This document shows, one piece after another, positions 24,781 to 33,034 of a DNA stretch of 64,000 nucleotides. The DNA lies in assembly GCA_963674895.2 (NCBI GenBank), contig CAXXCY010000003.1, forward strand, positions 682,001 to 746,000, given 5' to 3'. Position numbers and translations under genes: made by a program. The notes under the pieces were generated by a model. That model saw only the letters and a program-made list of their open reading frames with translations, was not told the DNA's origin and did no database searches. This stretch comes from CAXXOK01 sp963674895. GTDB lineage: Bacteria > Bacillota > Clostridia > Christensenellales > Aristaeellaceae. Every line of letters starts with the position of its first letter. The stretch's first letter is position 1.

Positions 24781-24800
24781 AGCGCTCGGCATAGTTGTTA

Positions 24801-24829
24801 AAAGGACCGCGCGGTATGCGCGGTCCTTT
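24801..24829. terminator. Bidirectional terminator
   Basis: Perfect 12-base inverted repeat AAAGGACCGCGC / GCGCGGTCCTTT with a five-base loop, between the converging reductase gene and the BMP-type ABC operon. Confidence 0.9.
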
Positions 24830-24845
24830 GCTTGTTTGTGTCACG

Positions 24846-25826
24846 CTAGCGCCGCCCCTTGTCGTAGGGGATGCCTTCGGCTTTCGGGGCGCGGTTGCGC
24901 TTGCTGGTCAGGACCAAAACGATCATCGTGACCAGATAGGGCATCATCAGGTAGATGTATTCGCTGCTGGCGATGGTTTCAAACTTCGGCAGGAACGAAA
25001 TCGAATTGGAGTAAAACGAAATGATGCGGAAAAACGCGAAGAAGAAACTGGCAAACAGGATATTCACGGGCTTCCAATTACCAAATATCATCACCGCCAA
25101 AGCCAGGAAGCCGTAGCCGGCGACCGTGGACGTAAAACCGCTCCCGGCTGCCAGCGTGTAAGCGATACCGCCGATCCCGGCAAAGAACCCGGATATCGCG
25201 ACGCCCAGATACCGCATGCGGTACACGTTCACGCCCACGCTGTCCGCCGCCTGCGGGTGCTCGCCGCACGCGCGCAAACGCAGCCCCGTTTTGGTCCGGT
25301 ACAGGAAGAAAATCGAGAGAATCAGCAGGATGAAGGCGATGGGCGTCGTGAGAAACAGGCTTTTGAACAAAAAACGGATCAATATGTTGTCCGAGAGTAT
25401 TCCCAGGCTCTCCGGCGCAATGCGCACCCAGTTGGGAATCAGGATCGTCGTTTGTGCCGTGCCCTGAATGTTCCAGGTCACGACGACGGCAAGCGCTGGC
25501 GCCAGCATATTGAGCGCGGTGCCGCTGATCACCTGGTTTGCCTTGAGCTTGATCGACGCGAAAGCCAGCAGCTGGCTGTAGAGGAGGCCGACGACGCCCG
25601 CAAGCAGGATCGCCGCCAACACGAACAGCTGCTCGTACCCCTGGGCGATGCCCAGGTCTTCCACATACCGGAGGAACAGGCTTGCTGCAAGCGCGCCGAC
25701 GATCATAATGCCTTCCAGCGCGATGTTGACGATGCCGCTTCTCTCTGAAAACATACCGCCGAGCGCCACGAGCATGAGCGGCACGGCAAAGATGAGCGTT
25801 GCGCTTAAAATATCGCCGAGTATCAT
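24846..25826 (-). CDS. BMP-family ABC transporter permease (second permease)
   Basis: 326 residues with about eight hydrophobic helices in the BPD_transp_2 fold. ALGGMFSERSGIVNIALEGIMIVGAL near the start is the typical signature of nucleoside/simple-sugar permeases of the NupQ/YufQ type. It forms the channel with the permease encoded just upstream. The start overlaps the previous stop by 4 bases (ATGA). It is the last gene of the operon. Nucleosides are the most likely substrate because a BMP/PnrA-type receptor leads the operon. Confidence 0.92.
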   Translation of the reverse strand: MILGDILSATLIFAVPLMLVALGGMFSERSGIVNIALEGIMIVGALAASLFLRYVEDLGIAQGYEQLFVLAAILLAGVVGLLYSQLLAFASIKLKANQVISGTALNMLAPALAVVVTWNIQGTAQTTILIPNWVRIAPESLGILSDNILIRFLFKSLFLTTPIAFILLILSIFFLYRTKTGLRLRACGEHPQAADSVGVNVYRMRYLGVAISGFFAGIGGIAYTLAAGSGFTSTVAGYGFLALAVMIFGNWKPVNILFASFFFAFFRIISFYSNSISFLPKFETIASSEYIYLMMPYLVTMIVLVLTSKRNRAPKAEGIPYDKGRR

Positions 25827-26992
25827 TCGCGTTCCCCCTTTCCAAGGGTGCCGGGAGCGTCCGCGGCGGGCGGGGGAAGGGCGTCGTCGTCCCGCAGCGC
25901 GTTTGCCGAAAGCGTACGGCGGATAAACAGCTTCGAGAACCACAGCTTCAGAAGCAGCGCGAAGGCGCTGACGTAGATGATCACGCCGATGATGATATCG
26001 ATGTTTTCATGTACAAACCTTGGCTGCAGCGCGTCTCCTCCGACCTGTATGTAGCTGACGAACAGTGCGCTGACGATCACACCGATCGGGTGCGAGTTCG
26101 CCAGCAGCGCGACCGGTATGCCGTTGAACCCGGCGGGGAGCAGAGCTTTCAGGAAGGTATACTGCCCGGTTCCGCTCAGGTAGTAAAGCCCGCCGCCCAG
26201 CCCCGCCAGCGCGCCTGAAATAACGAAGGAATAAATGATATTGCGCTTGGCGCTGATGCCGGCGTACTGGCTCGCGTCACGGTTGTATCCGCAGGCTTTG
26301 ATTTCATATCCGAAGGTGGATTTTTGCAGGAGTATCCAAATAACGATTGCAATCAGGATTGCGACGAATATCCCGACGTTGACCAGATTGCTGTTCAAAA
26401 GCTGGTCCAGCCCCAGTTTGGGCAAAACCGCGTTGGCGTTCGCATCGGCGAGCACCGGCGTGCGGTCTCGCACGGAGGACTTGCCCCAGTAATCCACAAT
26501 CAGCATGGGGAAGTTCTGAAACGACATGTTCACTGCGAACACCGCGATCCAGTTGAACATGATGGAGGTAATCACCTCGTTGACGTTGAACAGCGCCTTG
26601 CAGATTCCGGGGACGGAACCCCAGATCGCGCCGCCGATCATGGAAGCGACGATTGCCAGATACCACGGCAGCTGCAGCTGTATGCCGGCGAATAGGGCAA
26701 AAAACGCACCGACGGTGTACTGGCCAGTTGCGCCGATATTGAACAATCCCGTCTTAAAGGCAAATGCGACGGAAAGCCCGGTGCAGATGAGCGGCATGGC
26801 CTGGTATAAAACCTTCGCGAACTTGGTCGGATCGGAAAACCCGACAGTCAGGATTTTCAGCATCCCCCACCAGGCGCGGTCGGGCTTGGTGATCAGCAGC
26901 AGAAGATAGCCGATGACCAGGCCGATGACCACCGCGCCGACGGCGGAAAGTATGGTGATCAGCAGCCCGGTATTGAACGTGCGTCTATGCAT
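25823..26992 (-). CDS. BMP-family ABC transporter permease (first permease)
   Basis: 389 residues with around ten hydrophobic segments; a periplasmic-side loop of about 60 residues (SSVRDRTPVLADANANAVL region) interrupts the helices, as in NupP/YufP. AFKTGLFNIGATGQYTVGAF is the family signature. It pairs with the smaller permease downstream and with the ATPase encoded upstream. GGAGGTGGG before the start lies across the stop of the ATPase gene. The C-terminal 30 residues are cytoplasmic and acidic-proline rich. Confidence 0.92.
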   Translation of the reverse strand: MHRRTFNTGLLITILSAVGAVVIGLVIGYLLLLITKPDRAWWGMLKILTVGFSDPTKFAKVLYQAMPLICTGLSVAFAFKTGLFNIGATGQYTVGAFFALFAGIQLQLPWYLAIVASMIGGAIWGSVPGICKALFNVNEVITSIMFNWIAVFAVNMSFQNFPMLIVDYWGKSSVRDRTPVLADANANAVLPKLGLDQLLNSNLVNVGIFVAILIAIVIWILLQKSTFGYEIKACGYNRDASQYAGISAKRNIIYSFVISGALAGLGGGLYYLSGTGQYTFLKALLPAGFNGIPVALLANSHPIGVIVSALFVSYIQVGGDALQPRFVHENIDIIIGVIIYVSAFALLLKLWFSKLFIRRTLSANALRDDDALPPPAADAPGTLGKGERE

Positions 26993-26996
26993 CACC

Positions 26997-28538
26997 TTAG
27001 CCCACCTCCCGTACGAGATCGCTGGGCGTTGCGCCGGCCATATATAATCCGAGCTCCTGGGGCACGGCGCTGGCCGCTTCCACCTCGGCAACGATCCGGC
27101 CTTCGTACATCACGAGAATCCGGTCGCTGATGTTCATCACTTCTTCCAGCTCCAGGCTCACGAGAAGCACTGCGCGGCCTTCGTCCCGCGCGGCGATCAG
27201 TTGCTTTTGTATATATTCAATTGCGCCGACGTCCAAACCACGCGTCGGCTGTACGGCGATCAGAAGGTCCGGTGAGAGGGAAGCTTCCCGGGCGATGATC
27301 GCCTTTTGCTGGTTGCCTCCGCTCATGCTGCGTGCGGGCGTTTCCGAACCTTCCCCGGCGCGGATATCGAACGCCCGGATCAGTTTGTCCGCGTGTTCCC
27401 CGATTTGCTGGAACCGCAGAAAGCCATGCTTGTTGAACTGCGGCGTTTGATAGCTTTTCAATATCAGGTTTTCGGCCAACGTATAATCCAGAACCAGGCC
27501 GTAACGGTGGCGATCCTCAGGGATGTGCGCAATTCCAAGGTCGTTGCGCGCGCGGATTGAATACTTCGTGATCTCCTGCTCGCCGAAGAAAACCGAGCCG
27601 TGCGTTGGCTTGATCAGGCCGGTGAGCGCATATACCAGCTCGCTTTGCCCGTTGCCCTCAATGCCTGCGATCCCGACGATTTCGCCGGCCCTGACGTTGA
27701 AGGAGACGTTATACAGGTGATGCTTGCCGCTGGCGGCACTCGTAAGGGAGAGGTTGTTGACGCGCAGGATGACATCCTTGGGCTTGGCGGGCGCTTTGTC
27801 CACGACAAAACTCACCTTGCGCCCGACCATCATTTCCGCAAGCGAATCGACGGTCGCATCCTTCACGTCCACGGTGCCGACGCATTTCCCCTTGCGCAGC
27901 ACCGTACACCGGTCGGCGACCGCCTTGATTTCGTTCAGCTTATGCGTGATAAAAAGGATACTTTTACCCTCGTTGGCAAAGTTGCGCATGGTCTGCATCA
28001 GCTCTTCGATTTCCTGCGGCGTTAGCACGGCCGTCGGCTCGTCAAAAATCAGGATATCGTTGTCGCGGTAGAGCATTTTCAAAATCTCGACGCGCTGCTG
28101 CATGCCGACGCTGATCTCTTCGATTACCGCGTCCAGATCGACATGCAGTTTATATTTCTCACTGAGCGCCAGCGCTTTTTCGCGCGCCTTTTTCTTCTGC
28201 AGCACGCCGCGGTGCGTATCTTCCGCGCCCAGCATAATATTGTCCAAAACAGAAAACACCTCAACTAATTTGAAGTGTTGGTGCACCATTCCGATACCTA
28301 GGGCGTTGGCATCGTTGGGATTATCGATGCGAACCGGTTTCCCATCCTTGAGTATTTCCCCGGCTTCGGGTTGATATAACCCGAATAAAACGCCCATTAA
28401 GGTCGATTTGCCCGCACCGTTTTCACCCAGCAGCGCATGGATTTCGCCTTTTTTTAGCCGAAGCGTAATGCCGTCGTTGGCAATAACGCCGGGAAATATT
28501 TTCCGTATCCCATTCATTTCGATGATATACTCGCTCAT
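26997..28538 (-). CDS. BMP-family (nucleoside-type) ABC transporter ATP-binding protein, double domain
   Basis: 513 residues containing two ABC domains. The first has Walker A GENGAGKST, signature ISVGMQQRVEILK and Walker B ILIFDEPTAVL. The second has a degenerate Walker A (GIEGNGQSEL), signature MSGGNQQKAIIAR and LLIAVQPTRGLDVG in place of the usual Walker B, as in RbsA/NupO-type proteins. It energises the two permeases. AAGGGGCG precedes the ATG at 28538. A hairpin lies between it and the receptor gene upstream. Confidence 0.94.
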   Translation of the reverse strand: MSEYIIEMNGIRKIFPGVIANDGITLRLKKGEIHALLGENGAGKSTLMGVLFGLYQPEAGEILKDGKPVRIDNPNDANALGIGMVHQHFKLVEVFSVLDNIMLGAEDTHRGVLQKKKAREKALALSEKYKLHVDLDAVIEEISVGMQQRVEILKMLYRDNDILIFDEPTAVLTPQEIEELMQTMRNFANEGKSILFITHKLNEIKAVADRCTVLRKGKCVGTVDVKDATVDSLAEMMVGRKVSFVVDKAPAKPKDVILRVNNLSLTSAASGKHHLYNVSFNVRAGEIVGIAGIEGNGQSELVYALTGLIKPTHGSVFFGEQEITKYSIRARNDLGIAHIPEDRHRYGLVLDYTLAENLILKSYQTPQFNKHGFLRFQQIGEHADKLIRAFDIRAGEGSETPARSMSGGNQQKAIIAREASLSPDLLIAVQPTRGLDVGAIEYIQKQLIAARDEGRAVLLVSLELEEVMNISDRILVMYEGRIVAEVEAASAVPQELGLYMAGATPSDLVREVG

Positions 28539-28573
28539 GGTAACGCCCCTTATTGATTGGATACCCAAACTTT

Positions 28574-28601
28574 GAAAGAAAGGCCAGGCAACTGCCTGGC
28601 C
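28574..28601 (-). terminator. Intra-operon hairpin after the receptor gene
   Basis: GGCCAGGCA-AC-TGCCTGGCC forms a perfect stem, and on the minus strand it is followed by TTTCTTTC. Lying between the binding-protein gene and the ATPase gene, it probably lets only some transcripts continue, giving more receptor than transporter. Confidence 0.65.
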
Positions 28602-28621
28602 CTTCGCATTCAATCATCCGA

Positions 28622-29740
28622 TCAGTTTTGGTAATCAACGGTTGTAGCGACGGTCACGGGTTCGTTTACGGTATCGTCGGAGATTACAACTTCGCCGCTG
28701 GATACCTTATCCAGGATCGCTTGATATTCGGCGACCGTAAAGGTCTTGAAGCGCCAGCTTGCATCGTCGGTCGGAAGGCCACAAGCGCCGTCCTGCGTAC
28801 CGAATACGATATCCTTGCCGCCGTATTCCGGGGGCGTTACGAATTTGTTATCCGTAATCGCCTGCAGGAGCACTTTCAACGGAGCGGGAATCAGCTTGAT
28901 TGCGGAGGTGATGAAGCGTTCGCTGACGCCGCCCTGGTTGGTATCGACGCCGATCATATAGCCGTCCGCAGTATCGGCCGCGGAAAGGCAGCTGAGGAAA
29001 ATGCCGCCGCCGCAGGCGAATACGATCTCGGTGCCTTCGGCATACCAGCTGTCCATCTTGGCTTTGATTTCATCGTTGGGGCCGAAGGTGCCGGAGTACC
29101 AGTACTTCACCTCGGGCGTTACGCCGAGCTGCTGCGCCGCATAATCGATGCCCTGGATAAAGCTGAAGCCGTACTTGATGACTGCGGGAACGTCGATGCC
29201 GCCCAGGAAGCCGAGCTTTGTGTAGCCGTCCATCACGGCCGCATAGCCGGCAAAGAAGCCGGATTGCTCCTCATGGAACATCATGTTGATTACGTTGGCC
29301 GGGAAAACGGCCGGATCGATGGTCAGGTCAATACCGATGAAGGTGACGGCGGGGAAGGTCTCGGCCGCGGTCAGCACGGCAGCGTTGAACAGGTACCCGG
29401 GTACCACGATCACTTTGGCGCCGTTATCCACCGCAGCCGTAATGCTTTCGATGCGGGCGGCGTCGCTGTCCTCAAACGGTTTATAATAAGAATAGTCCTC
29501 GTCCTTGACCAGGCCCTGTGCATCGGCGAAGGCAACAAGGCCTTCCCATGCGCTCTGGTTGAAGGTTTGGTCGTCGATATTGCCGACGTCGGTTACCAGG
29601 GCATACGTAACGCCTTTTTCTTCCTTCTTGCCCGTGAAAAGGAGAATGGCCACGATTGCCGCAGCGACAACGATGACAGCAATCACAATGATCAGTATCT
29701 GTTTCTTAGAGATGCCTTTTTTTGCTTTGGGCTCAGACAT
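28622..29740 (-). CDS. BMP/PnrA-type substrate-binding protein with N-terminal membrane anchor
   Basis: 372 residues. The N-terminus is basic (KAKKGISKK) and followed by an uncleaved-looking hydrophobic helix (about 15-37), with no lipobox cysteine. Mature-like sequence begins KGVTYALVTDVGNIDDQTFNQSAWEG, the hallmark of the BMP/PnrA nucleoside receptors, which bind the base between Asp and Phe residues in this first loop. Later parts, such as GYMIGVDTNQGG and FGTQDGACGLP, match the family. It captures the ligand outside and hands it to the two permeases. The membrane anchor instead of a lipid anchor is unusual. Confidence 0.9.
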   Translation of the reverse strand: MSEPKAKKGISKKQILIIVIAVIVVAAAIVAILLFTGKKEEKGVTYALVTDVGNIDDQTFNQSAWEGLVAFADAQGLVKDEDYSYYKPFEDSDAARIESITAAVDNGAKVIVVPGYLFNAAVLTAAETFPAVTFIGIDLTIDPAVFPANVINMMFHEEQSGFFAGYAAVMDGYTKLGFLGGIDVPAVIKYGFSFIQGIDYAAQQLGVTPEVKYWYSGTFGPNDEIKAKMDSWYAEGTEIVFACGGGIFLSCLSAADTADGYMIGVDTNQGGVSERFITSAIKLIPAPLKVLLQAITDNKFVTPPEYGGKDIVFGTQDGACGLPTDDASWRFKTFTVAEYQAILDKVSSGEVVISDDTVNEPVTVATTVDYQN

Positions 29741-29787
29741 AACAAGTCGCCTCCATATTTCATATTATGGGTTCATTGGTGTTTACA

Positions 29788-29816
29788 ATGATAACATACC
29801 GAATCACCGAAGTCAA
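29788..29816 (-). promoter_or_regulatory. Predicted promoter of the BMP-type ABC operon
   Basis: Minus strand TTGACT (29811-29816), 17-base spacer ending in TGT, TATCAT (29788-29793). It lies about 48 bases upstream of the receptor start codon. Confidence 0.6.
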
Positions 29817-29910
29817 GCTATATACGGTATGGAATACATAGCGCGGCCCATAAATATTGTATTGCGGAAGTTCACGGAAAATACATACTGGACCTGAAAT
29901 CGGGAGCGGT

Positions 29911-31101
29911 TCAGGGGTTGAAACTGCGCAGAGTTTCGATGATGTATTGGATTTCTTCTTCATTCAATTCCGGATAAACCGGCAGACAAACGGTTTGCCT
30001 GGATACCCTTTCCGAAACAGGCAGATCGCCCTCGCGGTAGCCGAGGAAATCCAGCGCCTTTTGCAGGTGCAGCGGCAGCGGATAGAAGGGAGCGCAGCCG
30101 ATATGTTTGTCCTGCAGGAACCGCATCAGCGCGTCCTTGTTTTCGCACAGCAGGGCATACTGATGCCAAACGGGTTTGACTATCTCTTGTACTTTCGGGG
30201 TTTTGAAATGCCCGCAGTCCGCCAGATGCCGCGTATAGCGCGCGGCGATCTGCGCGCGCAGGAGGTTGAAGCGGTCCAGATAGGGAAGCTTCACCGAGAG
30301 GATGGTCGCCTGCATCGCGTCCAGCCGCGAGTTGTAACCGACAATGTAGTTAAAGTACTTATAGGGATTGTAAAGTCCCGCGGGTTCCTCGGCTCCGGCC
30401 AGATCGTCTGGCGTGCCGTCGAGATATTGCCGGGCTTTCGCTCCGTTCTTGCCGGAGCCGTGCTGCAGGTAGGCACGGCAAAGGGTCATGAGCCGGTCGT
30501 CGTCGGTTGTGATCATGCCGCCGTCACCGTATGCGCCCAGGTTTTTCGTCGGGAAGAAAGAGAAACAGGCCATATCGCCGATCGCGCCCGCTTTCCGCCC
30601 GTCAAATTCCGCGCCGACCGCCTGGCAGGCGTCTTCCAGCACCTTCAGGCCGTGCCGGGCGGCGATCTCCAGTATCCGGTCCATCCGCGCGGGCTGGCCG
30701 AAGATATGCACGGGCAGGATGACCTTGGTTTTCTTTGTAATCCGCCGCTCGATATCCCCGGGATCGATATTGAAGGTATCCGGATCGACGTCGGCAAACA
30801 CCGGCACGGCGCCCAGATGCAAAATCGGTTCCACCGTCGCAAAGAACGTAAACGGCGAAGTAATCACCTCGTCGCCCGCTCCGACGCCGAGCGCGCGCAG
30901 CGCGATCAAAAGCGCGTCCGTACCGCTGTTCAATGCGATCGCGTGCTTAACGCCGATATAAGCGGCAAACGCGTTTTCGAAATCGCGCACCGCGTCGCCC
31001 ATGATAAATATGCCGCCGGCCATATGCGCGCATACGGCCGGTTCGAGTTGATCCTTGAGGATTTGGTATTGCCGGGTCAGGTCGAAAAGCTTTACATCCA
31101 T
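29911..31101 (-). CDS. DegT/DnrJ/EryC1/StrS aminotransferase of the glycan cluster
   Basis: 396 residues. The PLP lysine is in FSFFPTKNLGAYGDGG, with NSGTDALLIAL (phosphate cup) and LEDACQAVGAEF (Asp). Such enzymes transaminate a keto-sugar nucleotide, here probably at C3 or C4. An insertion of roughly 35 residues around YLDGTPDDLAG sits after the PLP lysine region, in the loop before YNSRLDAMQA. It is last in the glycan operon, 16 bases after the GT2 gene. The Shine-Dalgarno is weak (AAAGGG 11 bases upstream). Its sugar is unknown. Confidence 0.9.
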   Translation of the reverse strand: MDVKLFDLTRQYQILKDQLEPAVCAHMAGGIFIMGDAVRDFENAFAAYIGVKHAIALNSGTDALLIALRALGVGAGDEVITSPFTFFATVEPILHLGAVPVFADVDPDTFNIDPGDIERRITKKTKVILPVHIFGQPARMDRILEIAARHGLKVLEDACQAVGAEFDGRKAGAIGDMACFSFFPTKNLGAYGDGGMITTDDDRLMTLCRAYLQHGSGKNGAKARQYLDGTPDDLAGAEEPAGLYNPYKYFNYIVGYNSRLDAMQATILSVKLPYLDRFNLLRAQIAARYTRHLADCGHFKTPKVQEIVKPVWHQYALLCENKDALMRFLQDKHIGCAPFYPLPLHLQKALDFLGYREGDLPVSERVSRQTVCLPVYPELNEEEIQYIIETLRSFNP

Positions 31102-31117
31102 GTTCTGCACAGCCCTT

Positions 31118-32086
31118 TCAGTCGCCGGTCGCTTTGGCTTCAGCCGTTTTGGTCTCGCTGCCGTCGAAATTGATCCGTTCCTTTTCAATCACGAGCGGCT
31201 TTTTCATCTGGCGTTCGTTGATCATCAGAATATAGGCGCTGAGCATGCCGATGAAGACCAGCTGGATGGAGCCCAGCAGGAACATGCCGACCACCATCGG
31301 GGCGATGCCCATGGGGAAGTTATACCAGTCGATCAGCTTGCGCACGAGGTAATAGATGCCGATCAGCAGGCTGATACAGCCCATGCCCAGGCCGGTCATC
31401 ACCGCGAACTTCGGCAGCACGTTGGAAACGCCGATGAAGCGGATGATCGCGGTATCGATCAGATAGCCGAAGGAGGACTTGGATCGTCCGCTGCGGCGCG
31501 GCTCCTCCTGATACCTGATTTTCACCACCGGATCGGCATAGCGCACCACCATATTCTGGATGCTGATCAGCGGGTCTTCCGTCCTCTTGCAAAGATCGAG
31601 GAACCGGCGGTCGTAGAGCGCCGTTCCCGTAAAGCCGGAGAGCGTATCCTGTTCGGACAGGTTGCTGGACATCCAGTAATACAGCTTCCGGATGAAACGT
31701 ATTTTATCCGACTTGCTGTTTTTCTTGATCGGCGCGACCACCATCGCGCCCTCCTCCCAGGCCTTGAGCATATCGGAGATGAGCGCGACCGGCACCTGAA
31801 AATCCGCGGGGATGAGGATCACGCCGTCGCCGTCCGCCTCGTACAGCGCGTGCAGCGCGGAGGTGTTTGGGAAATTCTTGCCGTTGAGGATGGCTTTCAC
31901 GCGTTTGTCTTTTGCGCAGATGGTCCGAAGGCGGTCCTGCGTGCCGTCGTTGGAGCAATTATCAATAAAGAGAATCTCGAACGTATACTGCGTATGGCGC
32001 TCCATCAGCGCGGCGACTTCCTCGCTGATCGGCTCCACGTTCAGCACTTCGTTGCGGCAGGGTATCACGATGCTTACTTTTTTCAT
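31118..32086 (-). CDS. GT2 family polyprenyl-phosphate glycosyltransferase
   Basis: 322 residues. The GT-A domain starts KKVSIVIPCRNEVLNVEPI and ends with the acceptor-loop motif SGRSKSSFGYLIDTAI. Two membrane helices follow (about 230-255 and 262-290), as in GtrB/ArnC enzymes that move a sugar from a nucleotide to undecaprenyl phosphate. The usual metal motif D-x-D is P-A-D-F here (IPADFQVP), so the first acidic ligand is lost. It lies 39 bases after the epimerase gene and probably loads a modified sugar for flipping. Confidence 0.9.
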   Translation of the reverse strand: MKKVSIVIPCRNEVLNVEPISEEVAALMERHTQYTFEILFIDNCSNDGTQDRLRTICAKDKRVKAILNGKNFPNTSALHALYEADGDGVILIPADFQVPVALISDMLKAWEEGAMVVAPIKKNSKSDKIRFIRKLYYWMSSNLSEQDTLSGFTGTALYDRRFLDLCKRTEDPLISIQNMVVRYADPVVKIRYQEEPRRSGRSKSSFGYLIDTAIIRFIGVSNVLPKFAVMTGLGMGCISLLIGIYYLVRKLIDWYNFPMGIAPMVVGMFLLGSIQLVFIGMLSAYILMINERQMKKPLVIEKERINFDGSETKTAEAKATGD

Positions 32087-32125
32087 CCGGTTATTCCTCC
32101 ATGTCGGCGGGCGGGGCGCGGCTTT

Positions 32126-33034
32126 TTACTCCATCCCGATCAGGTCGCGCGCTTTCATATCGACCTTCAGCTTTTCGGGATCGATCAGATCCTGATGCTC
32201 CTGATAATAGCGATACAGCTCTTCGATCGCCCTGTGCATCGGCGTGATGGCGATTCCCGGGATTTCGGAGCAGAGACGGCTGTTGTCGCCCGTATAGTCG
32301 AGGTTCCTCTGCTGGCTTTTCAAATGGATGGGCAAATGCTTTCCGCTGATTTCAAGCACCATCTCCGCCAGCTTCGTCAGCGCATAGGGCATGCCGTGGC
32401 ATACGTTGTAATCGTGATGCACGGGCTTGTTTTCCAAAAACCAGGCTACGATTGCGGGCAGGTCTTCGATATAGAGAAAATCGAACATGCAATCCGAGCG
32501 TATCGAAAGCGGGATATTGAACACGGCCTTGCAGCAGAGGTTGGAGATATACTTGATCTGCCACAGCTCGTACTTGCCGAAAATCCCGAACAGGCGCAGG
32601 TTAACCATATTGTCTGAAGACTGCGCGATATTGTTCATCGTATATTTCGCCAGCCCGTATTGGCTGACGGGCAAAACGGAGTGGATATCCTCCTCTCTGG
32701 CCATACGGATATGGTTGCGCTTGTCAAACTCCGCGCCGGAGCCGAAGTAGAGGATTTTCTCCACGCGGCCAGAAAGGCGGTGGAGGTTCCAGAACATCAG
32801 CATATCGTTATAATACTCGTTTTCCAGGCCGTTGAATTCCGGAACGTGCACGGCGCCGTGGACGATCGCTTCGATGCGGTTTTTATCCACATACCGGGCG
32901 ACCTGCTCCGTTTCCAGCAGATCAAGCTCCGCGTGGGACGGCGTAAAAAGCTCGTATTGCAGTGAAAGAGATTCTTTTAAATTCCTGCCGATAAACCCGC
33001 GCCGGCTCGCACCTGTGATGAGAACGCGCTTCAT
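32126..33034 (-). CDS. NAD-dependent epimerase/dehydratase (extended SDR)
   Basis: 302 residues. The Rossmann loop is TGASRRGFIGRN near the start; FGSGAEFDKR supplies the serine-like position, and YGLAK (Tyr and Lys near 130-134) is the catalytic pair. The C-terminal half resembles GDP-fucose synthase and RmlD-type reductases. It probably reduces or epimerises a keto sugar produced within the cluster. Its start overlaps the ThDP-enzyme stop by 4 bases (ATGA), a direct link suggesting that it acts on that enzyme's product. Exact sugar unknown. Confidence 0.88.
   Translation of the reverse strand: MKRVLITGASRRGFIGRNLKESLSLQYELFTPSHAELDLLETEQVARYVDKNRIEAIVHGAVHVPEFNGLENEYYNDMLMFWNLHRLSGRVEKILYFGSGAEFDKRNHIRMAREEDIHSVLPVSQYGLAKYTMNNIAQSSDNMVNLRLFGIFGKYELWQIKYISNLCCKAVFNIPLSIRSDCMFDFLYIEDLPAIVAWFLENKPVHHDYNVCHGMPYALTKLAEMVLEISGKHLPIHLKSQQRNLDYTGDNSRLCSEIPGIAITPMHRAIEELYRYYQEHQDLIDPEKLKVDMKARDLIGME

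Noticed and set aside
28553..29791. 412-codon open frame antisense to the BMP receptor
   Set aside because: No recognisable domain, no ribosome-binding site; the receptor gene explains the sequence.
31055..32617. 520-codon open frame on the plus strand across the GT2 and epimerase genes
   Set aside because: Composition is typical of a shadow frame, and it crosses two well-supported genes on the other strand.
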